Assembly: GCA_027057345.1 (NCBI GenBank)
Contig: JALUIX010000135.1
Coordinates: 1-48,158, forward strand
Length of the DNA stretch: 48,158 nt
Source of the DNA: S144-45 sp015494035
Lineage (GTDB): Bacteria; Pseudomonadota; Gammaproteobacteria; Xanthomonadales; Marinicellaceae
Reading direction: 5' to 3'
Part shown: in pieces, positions 1 through 7,874 of the stretch
How positions within the stretch are numbered: the first letter of the stretch is position 1
How the letters are laid out: each line of letters begins with the position of its first letter
Notes under the pieces: generated by a model
Told to the model about the DNA's origin: nothing
The model's input: the letters and a program-made list of their open reading frames with translations, nothing else
Databases searched by the model: none
Program-made: the position numbers and the translations under genes

Positions 1-1
1 T

Positions 2-52
2 CACCATTTCCAGGCAACCAGCTACACCTACTCCTGCAAACGCCTGAAATAA
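2..52 (+). CDS. C-terminal tail of an unidentified protein (partial)
   Basis: An open frame enters from the left window edge and ends at TAA (50-52), giving the tail HHFQATSYTYSCKRLK. A strong intrinsic terminator begins two bases after the stop, which supports a real gene end. The tail does not resemble cytochrome c1, the gene often found upstream of sspA. Too little is visible to name the product. Confidence 0.35.
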   Translation, partial: HHFQATSYTYSCKRLK

Positions 53-53
53 C

Positions 54-82
54 AAACCCCGGCAAAAATACCGGGGTTTGTC
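54..82 (+). terminator. Rho-independent terminator
   Basis: AAACCCCGG (54-62) pairs perfectly with CCGGGGTTT (71-79) across an 8-nt A-rich loop, just after the partial gene's stop codon. The flanking A and T runs would let it act on both strands. Confidence 0.8.
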
Positions 83-91
83 AGCAACCTG

Positions 92-118
92 ACCCCGCCA
101 GCGCGGGGTTTTTGCTTT
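92..118 (+). terminator. Second, tandem Rho-independent terminator
   Basis: ACCCCGC (92-98) pairs with GCGGGGT (103-109) around the tetraloop CAGC and runs into a T-rich tract. It follows the first terminator by about ten bases, so the upstream gene is doubly insulated from sspA. Confidence 0.75.
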
Positions 119-266
119 CCCTGAATTTTTCCTCAGCAACAATCTGGCAACATGTATTGCATCTACCGCCCTTCCCTCTGATTTTTCAATAAAAGAACCA
201 CCACCCGCTCTCCGTAGGGCAATAGGCTGAAAACAGCCCTTTCACAAGGCGCTGTAATGCTGTGGA

Positions 267-297
267 TTGGCCAAGGGCAAGGCGAAAATGGTATAAT
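267..297 (+). promoter_or_regulatory. Candidate sigma-70 promoter of sspAB
   Basis: A perfect TATAAT -10 box lies at 292-297. The best -35 candidate is TTGGCC at 267-272, with a long 19-bp spacer. It sits about 115 bp upstream of the sspA start and downstream of the two terminators. The -10 is convincing, the -35 is weak. Confidence 0.5.
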
Positions 298-410
298 TCA
301 CGGCTTAGCCAAAATGCGGCGGCTGTCAAGTGATCTGCCGCCCTGGCCACGTTTTTTGCATCGGCTCTGTCTGCGTGAAACCGGTGCGTCCACAGCAAGG
401 GAGGTCAGCA

Positions 411-1043
411 GTGACAATACCAGTTAGGGGAAGATCCGTTATCACCTTATTTTCCGAACCCGGCGCCTATGAAAGCGACCGCATTCGCTATATTCTTTCC
501 ATCAAGAACATCAATGTCGATATCGTCAATGTGGATGCCAACAACCCGCCAGAAGACCTGATTGACCAGAACCCCTATGCCTCCCTGCCGACGCTGGTGG
601 ACCGTGACCTGGCCGTGTATGGCCTGAATGTAATCACTGACTACCTGGACGAACGTTACCCGCACCCGCCGCTGATGCCACCGGACCCGGTGGGTCGGGC
701 GAAGCTGCGCGTGGCGGCCTATCACATGGAAAAGGACTGGTTGGATCACTTGCCGCAGATTGACCGTGGCAGTGATGAGGAGAAACAGGCGGCGCTGGCC
801 ACACTGACCGAGAAGCTCGAAGCCGCCAGTGAGCTGTTCCGCGGCACGCCCTATTTTCTCAGCAACGAACTGACGGTGCTCGATACCATGCTGGTGCCGT
901 TTTTGTGGCGACTGATGCAGCGCGGCCTGGACTGGGACAACATGAGCAAACCCATCCGCCAATACGGCCATAATATGTTTAACGACATGGCTTTCCGCCG
1001 CAGCGTGGCCTTTGCCGAACGGGGCATGCGCTTTGACTTCTGA
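411..1043 (+). CDS. sspA: Stringent starvation protein A (GST-fold RNA polymerase-associated factor)
   Basis: 210 aa, close to the E. coli length. SspA is a glutathione-transferase-fold protein without GST activity that binds RNA polymerase and helps cells through stationary phase and acid stress. The N-terminal thioredoxin-like half is clear (SVITLFSEPGAY, then NPYASLPTLVDRDL). The PHP surface motif needed for SspA function is at residues 84-86 (ERYPHPPLMP). I chose the GTG at 411 because GGAGGT (400-405) lies five bases before it and the E. coli protein starts at the same place; an in-frame ATG at 330 lacks such a site. sspB follows after 10 bp, so the two are probably co-transcribed. Confidence 0.93.
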   Translation: MTIPVRGRSVITLFSEPGAYESDRIRYILSIKNINVDIVNVDANNPPEDLIDQNPYASLPTLVDRDLAVYGLNVITDYLDERYPHPPLMPPDPVGRAKLRVAAYHMEKDWLDHLPQIDRGSDEEKQAALATLTEKLEAASELFRGTPYFLSNELTVLDTMLVPFLWRLMQRGLDWDNMSKPIRQYGHNMFNDMAFRRSVAFAERGMRFDF

Positions 1044-1053
1044 TCGCCCGCCC

Positions 1054-1434
1054 ATGACCTCATCCAAACCCTATATCCTCAAGGCGCTGCACGAGTGGAT
1101 TGAGGACAACGGCCAGACGCCGCTGATTCTGGTCAACACAAACTACCCGGGCGTGGATATTCCCCCAGGCATAGCCTCCGATGGCAAGGTCGTACTGAAT
1201 ATTTCCTATGCGGCCACCGAGGGCCTGCACATGGACAGTGAAGGCATTGGCTTTTCTGCCCGTTTTGGCGGCAAAAGCGCCTCGGTTTTTGTGCCCATGG
1301 GCGCGGTGCTGGCCATATACTCGCGGGATTCCGGCCAGGGTATGATGTTTGAAGAAAACAACACACCGCCGCCACCGCAAGACGGCCCGAAAAAACCTCG
1401 CAAGGGCAAGCCGTCATTGCGCGTGGTCAAGTAG
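1054..1434 (+). CDS. sspB: SspB, ClpXP adaptor for ssrA-tagged proteins
   Basis: 126 aa. SspB binds the ssrA tag on stalled-translation products and delivers them to the ClpXP protease. The N-terminal substrate-binding domain is well conserved (KPYILKALHEWIEDNG, then GKVVLNISYAAT). A Pro/Lys-rich flexible linker (about 108-119) leads to the C-terminal PSLRVVK, the ClpX-tethering motif found at the end of E. coli SspB. The protein is shorter than the 165-aa E. coli form because the linker is short. Start ATG 1054 follows sspA by 10 bp; an earlier in-frame ATG at 1012 would overlap sspA. Confidence 0.93.
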   Translation: MTSSKPYILKALHEWIEDNGQTPLILVNTNYPGVDIPPGIASDGKVVLNISYAATEGLHMDSEGIGFSARFGGKSASVFVPMGAVLAIYSRDSGQGMMFEENNTPPPPQDGPKKPRKGKPSLRVVK

Positions 1435-1467
1435 CCGCTCTTACGCCCCACACCGGAAAACCCTTTC

Positions 1468-2820
1468 ATGTCGCTCGTTCTGGCAGGACTTAATCACAAA
1501 ACCGCGTCGGTGGCCCTGCGCGAGAAACTGGCCATCGGCGAGCAGCAGCTGCCCGAAGCGCTGCACTGGTGCCTGCAACAACCGGCGGTGGAGGCTTGTG
1601 TCATTATCAGCACCTGTAACCGCACCGAATTTTATTTCTGGCTGGAAAACGACGCGACCTCCGGCCTGGAACTTTTATGCCAGAAATTCGACCTGCCATT
1701 ACCCGACAGCCGCCAGTTTCTTTACGAAAAGCGCGATGACGCCGCCGTGCGACACCTGTACACCGTGGCCTCGGGCATGGATTCGCTGGTGCTGGGCGAA
1801 CCGCAGATACTCGGCCAGGTCAAGGCTGCATTCGATCTGGCCCGGCAGCACAAGGCGCTCAACAAGCGTTTGGAGCGGCTGTTCCAGAACGCCTTTCACG
1901 TGGCCAAGAGCGTGCGCAGCAAAACCGCCATCGGCCGCAACCCGGTGAGCGTGGCCAACAGCGCGGTGATGCTGGCCAAGCAGGTGTTTGGCCAGTTGAC
2001 GGGGCGCTCCATTCTGGTGGTGGGCGCCGGTGACACCGCGCAACTGGTGACGCGTTACCTGACCCGACAGGGTTTTGCCCAGTTGTGCATCACCAACCGC
2101 ACCCAGGCCCGCAGCCAGCAACTGGCCGAACAGGTGAACGCCCGGGTGCTGCCCTTTGAGCTGTTCCCCGCCCATCTGCATGAGTTTGATCTGGTTTTTT
2201 CAGCCACGGCCAGCCCCGAACCGGTGATCCACAAAAGCACGGTGGAAGAGGCCATACGGCGCCGCAAACACCAGCCCATGGTGATATTGGACCTGGCCAT
2301 ACCGCGTGACATAGACCCGGCGGTGAGCGAACTGGAAGACGTGTTTCTGTATGGCGTGGACGACCTGCAGAAAGTCGTCAGCAACAACCTGAAAAGCCGG
2401 GAACAGGCCGCCGAGCAGGCGCGGGTGATTATCGACATGGAAGCCGAGGCTTTTTCCCAGTGGCTGCGTTCGCAGCAACACCTGCAACTGATTCGGCAGT
2501 TTCAGCTCGACAGCGACAAACTGCGCCAGAAGGCCCTGCTCAAGGCCCAGAAAATGCTGCGCAAGGGCGAAAAGCCCGAAATCGCCCTGGACTACCTGGC
2601 CAACACCCTGACCAAAACACTGCTGCACGCCCCAGTCAGCGGCTTGCGTCAGGCGGCTGAAAACGGCGATGCAGCCACCATTGCCGCAGCCTGTCGCCTA
2701 CTGAATCTGAATTGCGAAGACCATCTGGCCGAGGCACTTACTGCCGACGAAGCCAACCCGGTGGAAAACCCGGCCGCCACCGAAAATCAGGCGCCACAGA
2801 CCGACAGCGACAAACCATGA
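1468..2820 (+). CDS. hemA: Glutamyl-tRNA reductase
   Basis: 450 aa. HemA reduces glutamyl-tRNA(Glu) to glutamate-1-semialdehyde with NADPH, the first committed step of C5-pathway tetrapyrrole synthesis. The catalytic Cys is at residue 50 in IISTCNRTEF, matching E. coli Cys50. The NADPH-binding loop VVGAGDTA is at 184-191. The C-terminal dimerisation domain is followed by a Pro/Asn/Asp-rich extension of about 30 residues that makes it longer than the 418-aa E. coli enzyme. It starts 33 bp after sspB and its stop overlaps the prfA start (ATGA at 2817-2820), so hemA and prfA are translationally coupled as in E. coli. Confidence 0.96.
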   Translation: MSLVLAGLNHKTASVALREKLAIGEQQLPEALHWCLQQPAVEACVIISTCNRTEFYFWLENDATSGLELLCQKFDLPLPDSRQFLYEKRDDAAVRHLYTVASGMDSLVLGEPQILGQVKAAFDLARQHKALNKRLERLFQNAFHVAKSVRSKTAIGRNPVSVANSAVMLAKQVFGQLTGRSILVVGAGDTAQLVTRYLTRQGFAQLCITNRTQARSQQLAEQVNARVLPFELFPAHLHEFDLVFSATASPEPVIHKSTVEEAIRRRKHQPMVILDLAIPRDIDPAVSELEDVFLYGVDDLQKVVSNNLKSREQAAEQARVIIDMEAEAFSQWLRSQQHLQLIRQFQLDSDKLRQKALLKAQKMLRKGEKPEIALDYLANTLTKTLLHAPVSGLRQAAENGDAATIAAACRLLNLNCEDHLAEALTADEANPVENPAATENQAPQTDSDKP

Positions 2821-3893
2821 ACCCCGAAATCCGCCAAAAACTGCAGGAAGCCAGCGAACGCCACGAAGAACTGGCCATGTTGCTGAGCGACCCGGAAGTC
2901 ATCAACGACCAGAGCCGCTACCAGAAACTGTCGCGCGAATACGCCGCGCTGGAACCGCTGGTGCAAGCCTACAGCGGCCACTGCCAGGCCGAACAGGAAG
3001 TGGCCGAGGCCGAGGAAATGCGCCACGACCCGGAAATGAAGGAACTGGCCGAGGAAAGCCTGAAAGAAGCCCGGCTGCGACAGCAGCAACTGGAAAAGGA
3101 GCTACAACTGCTGTTGCTGCCCAAAGACCCCAACGACGACCGCAACCTGTTTCTGGAAATCCGCGCCGGCACCGGCGGCGACGAAGCGGCCATTTTTGCC
3201 GGCGACCTGTTCCGCATGTACAGCCGCTATGCCGACAGCAAGGGCTGGAAAGTGGAAATCATCAGCGCCAACGAAGGCGAGCACGGCGGCTACCGTGAAA
3301 TAATCAGCCGCATTGAAGGCGCTGGCGCCTATGCCCGCCTCAAGTTCGAATCCGGCACCCATCGCGTGCAACGCGTGCCGGCCACCGAATCCCAGGGCCG
3401 TGTCCACACCTCTGCCTGCACCGTGGCGGTGCTGCCCGAAATCGATGATGTGACTGAGTACGACATCAACCCGGCCGACTTGCGCATTGACACCTTCCGC
3501 TCCTCCGGTGCTGGTGGCCAGCACGTCAACACCACCGACTCGGCCATCCGCATCACTCACCTGCCCACTGGCGTGGTGGTGGAATGTCAGGATGAACGCT
3601 CCCAGCACAAGAACAAGGCCAAGGCGATGAACCTGTTGCGCTCGCGCCTGCTGGAGGCCGAACAGCAGCGCATTCACGCCGAACAAAGCGAAAGCCGCAA
3701 GCTGCAGGTAGGCAGCGGCGACCGCTCGCAACGCATTCGCACCTACAACTACCCGCAGGGTCGCTTGACAGACCACCGCATAAACCTGACACTGTATAAA
3801 TTGCCGGAAATCCTGCAAGGCCAGCTCGATGTGGTGATCGAGCCGCTGATGCAGAAGCACCAGGCTGACTTGCTGGGCCAGGATTCGCCGTAA
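2817..3893 (+). CDS. prfA: Peptide chain release factor 1
   Basis: 358 aa. RF1 recognises UAA and UAG in the ribosomal A site and triggers peptide release. The anticodon-like PAT tripeptide is at 188-190 (RVPATESQ) and the catalytic GGQ is at 233-235 (SSGAGGQHVN), both at the E. coli positions. Gln235 is the residue methylated by PrmC. The start ATG overlaps the hemA stop. In E. coli prmC follows directly; here prmC is at 18176 and a TPR lipoprotein gene follows instead. TAA and TAG are the codons formed at several repeat-element edges in this window. Confidence 0.97.
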   Translation: MNPEIRQKLQEASERHEELAMLLSDPEVINDQSRYQKLSREYAALEPLVQAYSGHCQAEQEVAEAEEMRHDPEMKELAEESLKEARLRQQQLEKELQLLLLPKDPNDDRNLFLEIRAGTGGDEAAIFAGDLFRMYSRYADSKGWKVEIISANEGEHGGYREIISRIEGAGAYARLKFESGTHRVQRVPATESQGRVHTSACTVAVLPEIDDVTEYDINPADLRIDTFRSSGAGGQHVNTTDSAIRITHLPTGVVVECQDERSQHKNKAKAMNLLRSRLLEAEQQRIHAEQSESRKLQVGSGDRSQRIRTYNYPQGRLTDHRINLTLYKLPEILQGQLDVVIEPLMQKHQADLLGQDSP

Positions 3894-4041
3894 GTTCGTC
3901 CATCAAAGTGACCAGTCTGGCGAAACAATTACCGCGATTTCCGGTCTATTGACTAATCCGATGATTAACCTGATGGCTGAGGACCTTATGCCCTCATCGT
4001 CGGGTGACCTTTTCAAAACCTGTTTGCGGAACCCCACACGC

Positions 4042-5592
4042 ATGGCAAAAAAACACGCTTCCTTGTTGTCCATCCTGTCGACCATTCTGGCCATGACGGT
4101 GCTCGGCGGCTGCCAAAGCCAGCCCAAAAAAGCCGGTACTGACCTGACCCCGCCAAAAAAAGGCGTGAAGATGAAAATCAGCACGGCCGATGGCAAGGAA
4201 ATCAAGCCCGACAAGCAAGTCGAATGGGCCATGCTGCAAAGCCTGGCCAGCACCACACTCAAGGCCGGCGATGCCAAGCACACTGAAGACATACTCGACA
4301 GCATGCTGGAAGCGGCCGGTGAAGACCCGACACGCTGGCAGGCCATTGCCCAGGTGGTGGCGGGCTTACCGCGCGAGCGGGCCGAGGCCTGGCTGAAAAA
4401 ACTGCACAGCGCCAGCGAAAAAACCCGCAGCGCGGAAATTCCGCTCATTCTCAGCCAACTGGCCGCCGCCATGGGTGAGAGCGAAACCGGCCTGCAACTG
4501 GCCGAACGCGCCGTGGCCCTGGATGACAACAACCCCAAAACCCGCTTCTGGCACGCACGACTACTGGAGCTGAACAAGAACACCTTGCAGGCCCAGGCCG
4601 AATACCAGTGGCTAAGCGAACATTACCCCGATAACCCGGACTATTCCGAAGCGCTGGCCAACGTCTTGCGCCAACAAGGCCAACTGCAAGCGGCCGAAGC
4701 CATTTACGCCAAACTGCCACAGAACCGTGAAATCATTTTCAAGCGCTTGTTGCTGGCCCTGCAAGGCAAGGACAAGGCGCGAGCCAAACAGTTGTTTACG
4801 CAACTCAAGGCGCAACCCATGGACCCGAAGCTGTCTGCCGAACAAAAAGACAAACTGTGGTACCTGCAGGGCGAAGCGGCCTGGTTGTTGCAACAAAACG
4901 CCGATGCACTGGCGGCCTACGAAAAGGTCCGTGGCGGCGACCAATACGTGCAGGCGCGTTTCCGCATGGCCACCTTGCTGGAACAACAAGGCGAAGAACA
5001 ACGCGCGCTGGAAATCCTGCGGCGGCTGGAAAATAACGACCGCGACACCGCCACCCAGGCGGCCATCTTTCGCGCCACTGTGCTCAACAACGCCAAACGC
5101 GGCGAGGAGGCCTTTGCGGTGCTCAATCAGGCCTTGCGCTATCAGCCGGAAAACGTCGATTTGTTGTACGCGCGCGGCTTGCTGCACGAGCGGAATGGCG
5201 ATCTGGCGGCGATGGAAAACGACCTCCAGGCCATCATTGCCCTGGAGCCGGACAACGCCACGGCCCTGAACGCCTTGGGCTACTCCCTGGCCGATCACAA
5301 CACCAAGCTCAGCGAAGCGGCCACTTACCTGGAAAAAGCCTTGCAACTGGAACCAGACAATCCGGCCATTATCGATTCCATGGGCTGGCTGAAATATCGC
5401 CTGGGCCAGTACGAAGAAGCCGAAAAACTGCTGCGCAAGGCCCTGAAACTCAGCGGCAACGACCCGGAAATTTACCTGCACCTGATTCAAACCCTCAAGG
5501 CCCGCGGGCAGCTGCAGGAAGCGACCGCCTTGTTGAAAGAAGCCCAAGCCACTTTTCCGCAACACGACAAGCTCAAAGCCCTGCATTATTAA
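4042..5592 (+). CDS. TPR-repeat lipoprotein
   Basis: 516 aa. The N-terminus is a lipoprotein signal (hydrophobic residues 8-21, lipobox LGGC with Cys24), so a periplasmic or outer-membrane anchor is expected. Most of the rest is helical TPR-like repeats, clearest near the C-terminus (ATALNALGYSLADH; AIIDSMGWLKYRLGQYEEAE; PEIYLHLIQTLKARGQ). Pseudomonads have a TPR-protein gene beside hemA/lolB, so this is probably its ortholog, though lolB and ispE are absent here. I chose ATG 4042 because it begins the signal peptide; the frame stays open upstream to 3949. Its molecular role is unknown; it may be a scaffold for envelope proteins. Confidence 0.8.
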   Translation: MAKKHASLLSILSTILAMTVLGGCQSQPKKAGTDLTPPKKGVKMKISTADGKEIKPDKQVEWAMLQSLASTTLKAGDAKHTEDILDSMLEAAGEDPTRWQAIAQVVAGLPRERAEAWLKKLHSASEKTRSAEIPLILSQLAAAMGESETGLQLAERAVALDDNNPKTRFWHARLLELNKNTLQAQAEYQWLSEHYPDNPDYSEALANVLRQQGQLQAAEAIYAKLPQNREIIFKRLLLALQGKDKARAKQLFTQLKAQPMDPKLSAEQKDKLWYLQGEAAWLLQQNADALAAYEKVRGGDQYVQARFRMATLLEQQGEEQRALEILRRLENNDRDTATQAAIFRATVLNNAKRGEEAFAVLNQALRYQPENVDLLYARGLLHERNGDLAAMENDLQAIIALEPDNATALNALGYSLADHNTKLSEAATYLEKALQLEPDNPAIIDSMGWLKYRLGQYEEAEKLLRKALKLSGNDPEIYLHLIQTLKARGQLQEATALLKEAQATFPQHDKLKALHY

Positions 5593-5692
5593 TCCGGCCA
5601 GGTAAATAATCCACCGTCCAGATGGCCACCTGGGACTTGAAAGCTGGCAGACCGCGCCCATGTAAGGGAAAACCCTTTTAACGGAGTGTGCC

Positions 5693-6823
5693 ATGCCACA
5701 GATCACCATTATCGGCAGCGGTTTTGCCGGCCTGACGGCGGTTCGTCAGATTCGCCAGAAAATGCCCAATGCAAAAATCACCCTGATCTCCCCGACGCCG
5801 GAGTTCATTTATCTGCCCAGCCTGATCTGGATTCCTTCCGGGTTGCGCCAACCCGAAGACCTGCGGTTGGACCTGACCGGGTTTTTCCGCGCCCACCGGG
5901 TCGACCACCACCCGGGCCGGCTGCTGGGTGTCACCGAAACTGGCAAGGGCTTGCTGACAGATAAGGGCGAGCTGTCCACCGATATCCTGCTTATCGCCAG
6001 TGGCGGCCGCTTTATCAAGCAACTGCCCGGCATAGAACACACCATCGCCCTGTGTGAAGGCATTGACGCGGCAGTGAAAATCCGCGACCGGCTGGCGGCC
6101 ATGTCAGGTGGCACCATTGCCTTTGGCTTTGGCGGTAATCCCAAGGAGCCGGCGGCCATGCGCGGCGGGCCCATGTTCGAACTGCTGTTTGGCACCGACA
6201 CCCTGCTGCGCAAACAGGGCCGGCGCGACCGCTTCGAGCTGGTCTTTTTTGCCCCTGGCACCCAGCCGGGCAAACGCCTGGGCGAAAAAGCCGTGGAAAA
6301 AATCCTGCAGGAAATGGACCAACGCGGCATCAAAACCCACCTGGGCCACAAAATCAAAGGCTTCGAGGCGGACAAGGTCATCACCGAAGGCGGAGAAATC
6401 CCCAGCGACCTGACCTTGTTCATGCCCGGCATGACTGGCCCGGACTGGGCCGCCAACAGTCCCTTTCCACTCAGCGAAGGCGGCCTGATTCAGGCAGACC
6501 AGCACTGCCAGGTGCCGGGTTTCGAAGGTTCGGTTTATATTGCCGGAGACGCCGGCAGTTTCCCCGGTCCGGCCTGGATGCCCAAACAGGCGCACATGGC
6601 CGACCTGCAAGCCAAAGCCGCGGTGGAAAACATGGCCTTGCGCGCCCAGGGCAAGTCACCCACGGCCACATACACGCCTGAACTGGCCTGCATCATCGAC
6701 ACCCTGAAAGACGGCATTCTGGTGTTCCGGCGTCCAGACCGGAAGCTGATGCTGCGTAGCCGCCTGTTCCACTACGCCAAACGCTTTTTTGAATGGTGGT
6801 ATTTGCGTCCCTACCGACGGTAA
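5693..6823 (+). CDS. FAD/NAD(P)-dependent oxidoreductase, sulfide:quinone reductase-like
   Basis: 376 aa. A dinucleotide-binding GSGFAG at residues 8-13 and a second flavin motif VYIAGDAGSF (281-290) place it in the two-dinucleotide-binding flavoproteins, in the SQR / flavocytochrome c sulfide dehydrogenase branch. Genuine SQRs use a redox Cys just before a G-P-aromatic-E segment. Here that segment reads AAMRGGPMFEL (155-165) with no Cys; the only cysteines are at 121, 272 and 333. Sulfide oxidation is therefore doubtful and another electron donor is possible. The C-terminus has amphipathic segments (FHYAKRFFEWWY) typical of monotopic membrane attachment. An independent upstream gap of 100 bp suggests its own promoter. 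Confidence 0.75.
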   Translation: MPQITIIGSGFAGLTAVRQIRQKMPNAKITLISPTPEFIYLPSLIWIPSGLRQPEDLRLDLTGFFRAHRVDHHPGRLLGVTETGKGLLTDKGELSTDILLIASGGRFIKQLPGIEHTIALCEGIDAAVKIRDRLAAMSGGTIAFGFGGNPKEPAAMRGGPMFELLFGTDTLLRKQGRRDRFELVFFAPGTQPGKRLGEKAVEKILQEMDQRGIKTHLGHKIKGFEADKVITEGGEIPSDLTLFMPGMTGPDWAANSPFPLSEGGLIQADQHCQVPGFEGSVYIAGDAGSFPGPAWMPKQAHMADLQAKAAVENMALRAQGKSPTATYTPELACIIDTLKDGILVFRRPDRKLMLRSRLFHYAKRFFEWWYLRPYRR

Positions 6824-6896
6824 TAAACCCAATCTGAGGCCAGGCTGATCGACCCGGAAAGCCGTGCCGGCGTGGGCGATGGCCTGGCACTTCGGT

Positions 6897-6902
6897 TATA
6901 AT
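6897..6902 (+). promoter_or_regulatory. Candidate -10 box of glyQS
   Basis: A perfect TATAAT lies 30 bp upstream of the glyQ start, giving a short leader. No convincing -35 is visible at 16-18 bp, so only the -10 is proposed. Confidence 0.45.
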
Positions 6903-6931
6903 GGCCGGTTTTCGCATAAACCGAGTCCGCC

Positions 6932-7873
6932 ATGCAAAACGCACCGAAAACCTTTCAGGAACTCATCTTCCGGCTGCAGGAATTCTGGGCCAACAACGGC
7001 TGCGTGCTGGTGCAACCGCTGGATCTGGAAGTGGGCGCCGGCACCTTTCACCCGGCCACATTTTTACGCGCCATCGGCCCGGAACCCTGGAACGCAGCCT
7101 ACGTCCAGCCCTGCCGTCGGCCCACCGATGGCCGTTATGGCGAAAACCCCAACCGTCTGCAGCACTACTATCAGTTTCAGGTGGTGATGAAACCCAACCC
7201 GGACAATTTTCAGGCGCTGTACCTGGAATCACTCAAATCCATTGGCATCGACCCGCTAACACACGACATTCGCTTTATCGAGGACAACTGGGAATCGCCC
7301 ACCCTGGGCGCCTGGGGGCTGGGCTGGGAAGTGTGGCTGAACGGCATGGAAGTCACACAATTCACCTATTTCCAGCAAGTGGGCGGGCTGGAGTGCAAGC
7401 CGGTCATGGGCGAGATCACCTACGGCCTGGAACGCCTGGCCATGTACCTGCAGGACAAGGACAGCATTTACGACCTGGTGTGGGCCGAAACCCCCAACGG
7501 CATTGTCACCTATGGCGATGTCTATCATCAGAACGAGGTGGAACAATCGGCCTACAACTTTGAACATGCGCCAGTGGACGTGTTGCTGGAAAACTTCAAT
7601 AACAGCGAAAAGCAATGCCAGGACCTGCTGGCCAAAAAGCTGCCACTGCCGGCTTATGAGCAGGTGCTCAAGGCCTCTCACAACTTCAATCTGCTGGACG
7701 CCCGCAAAGCCATCAGCGTCACCGAACGCCAGCAGTACATCCTGCGGGTACGCACCATGGCCAAGGGCGTGGCGGAAATGTACTACCAGGTGCGCGAAGA
7801 CCTGGGCTTTCCCAACCTGAAACAAACGGCCACTGACAACACGGCCGACAACACAGCCAAGGCGGAGAAATAA
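6932..7873 (+). CDS. glyQ: Glycyl-tRNA synthetase alpha subunit
   Basis: 313 aa (E. coli 303). This is the catalytic subunit of the bacterial alpha2-beta2 glycyl-tRNA synthetase, which charges tRNA-Gly. Class II signatures are plain: FQELIFRLQEFWANNGC at the start, the glycine-binding GAGTFHPATFLRAIGPEPW, and motif 2 around PTDGRYGENPNRLQHYYQFQ. The C-terminus has a short Thr/Asp/Asn-rich tail beyond the conserved part. glyS starts one base after the stop codon, so the subunits are made from one transcript. Confidence 0.97.
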   Translation: MQNAPKTFQELIFRLQEFWANNGCVLVQPLDLEVGAGTFHPATFLRAIGPEPWNAAYVQPCRRPTDGRYGENPNRLQHYYQFQVVMKPNPDNFQALYLESLKSIGIDPLTHDIRFIEDNWESPTLGAWGLGWEVWLNGMEVTQFTYFQQVGGLECKPVMGEITYGLERLAMYLQDKDSIYDLVWAETPNGIVTYGDVYHQNEVEQSAYNFEHAPVDVLLENFNNSEKQCQDLLAKKLPLPAYEQVLKASHNFNLLDARKAISVTERQQYILRVRTMAKGVAEMYYQVREDLGFPNLKQTATDNTADNTAKAEK

Positions 7874-7874
7874 C

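Noticed and set aside
411..1043. SspA annotated as a glutathione S-transferase
   Set aside because: It has the GST fold, but the PHP motif and the adjacent sspB identify it as the RNA polymerase-associated SspA, which lacks GST activity.
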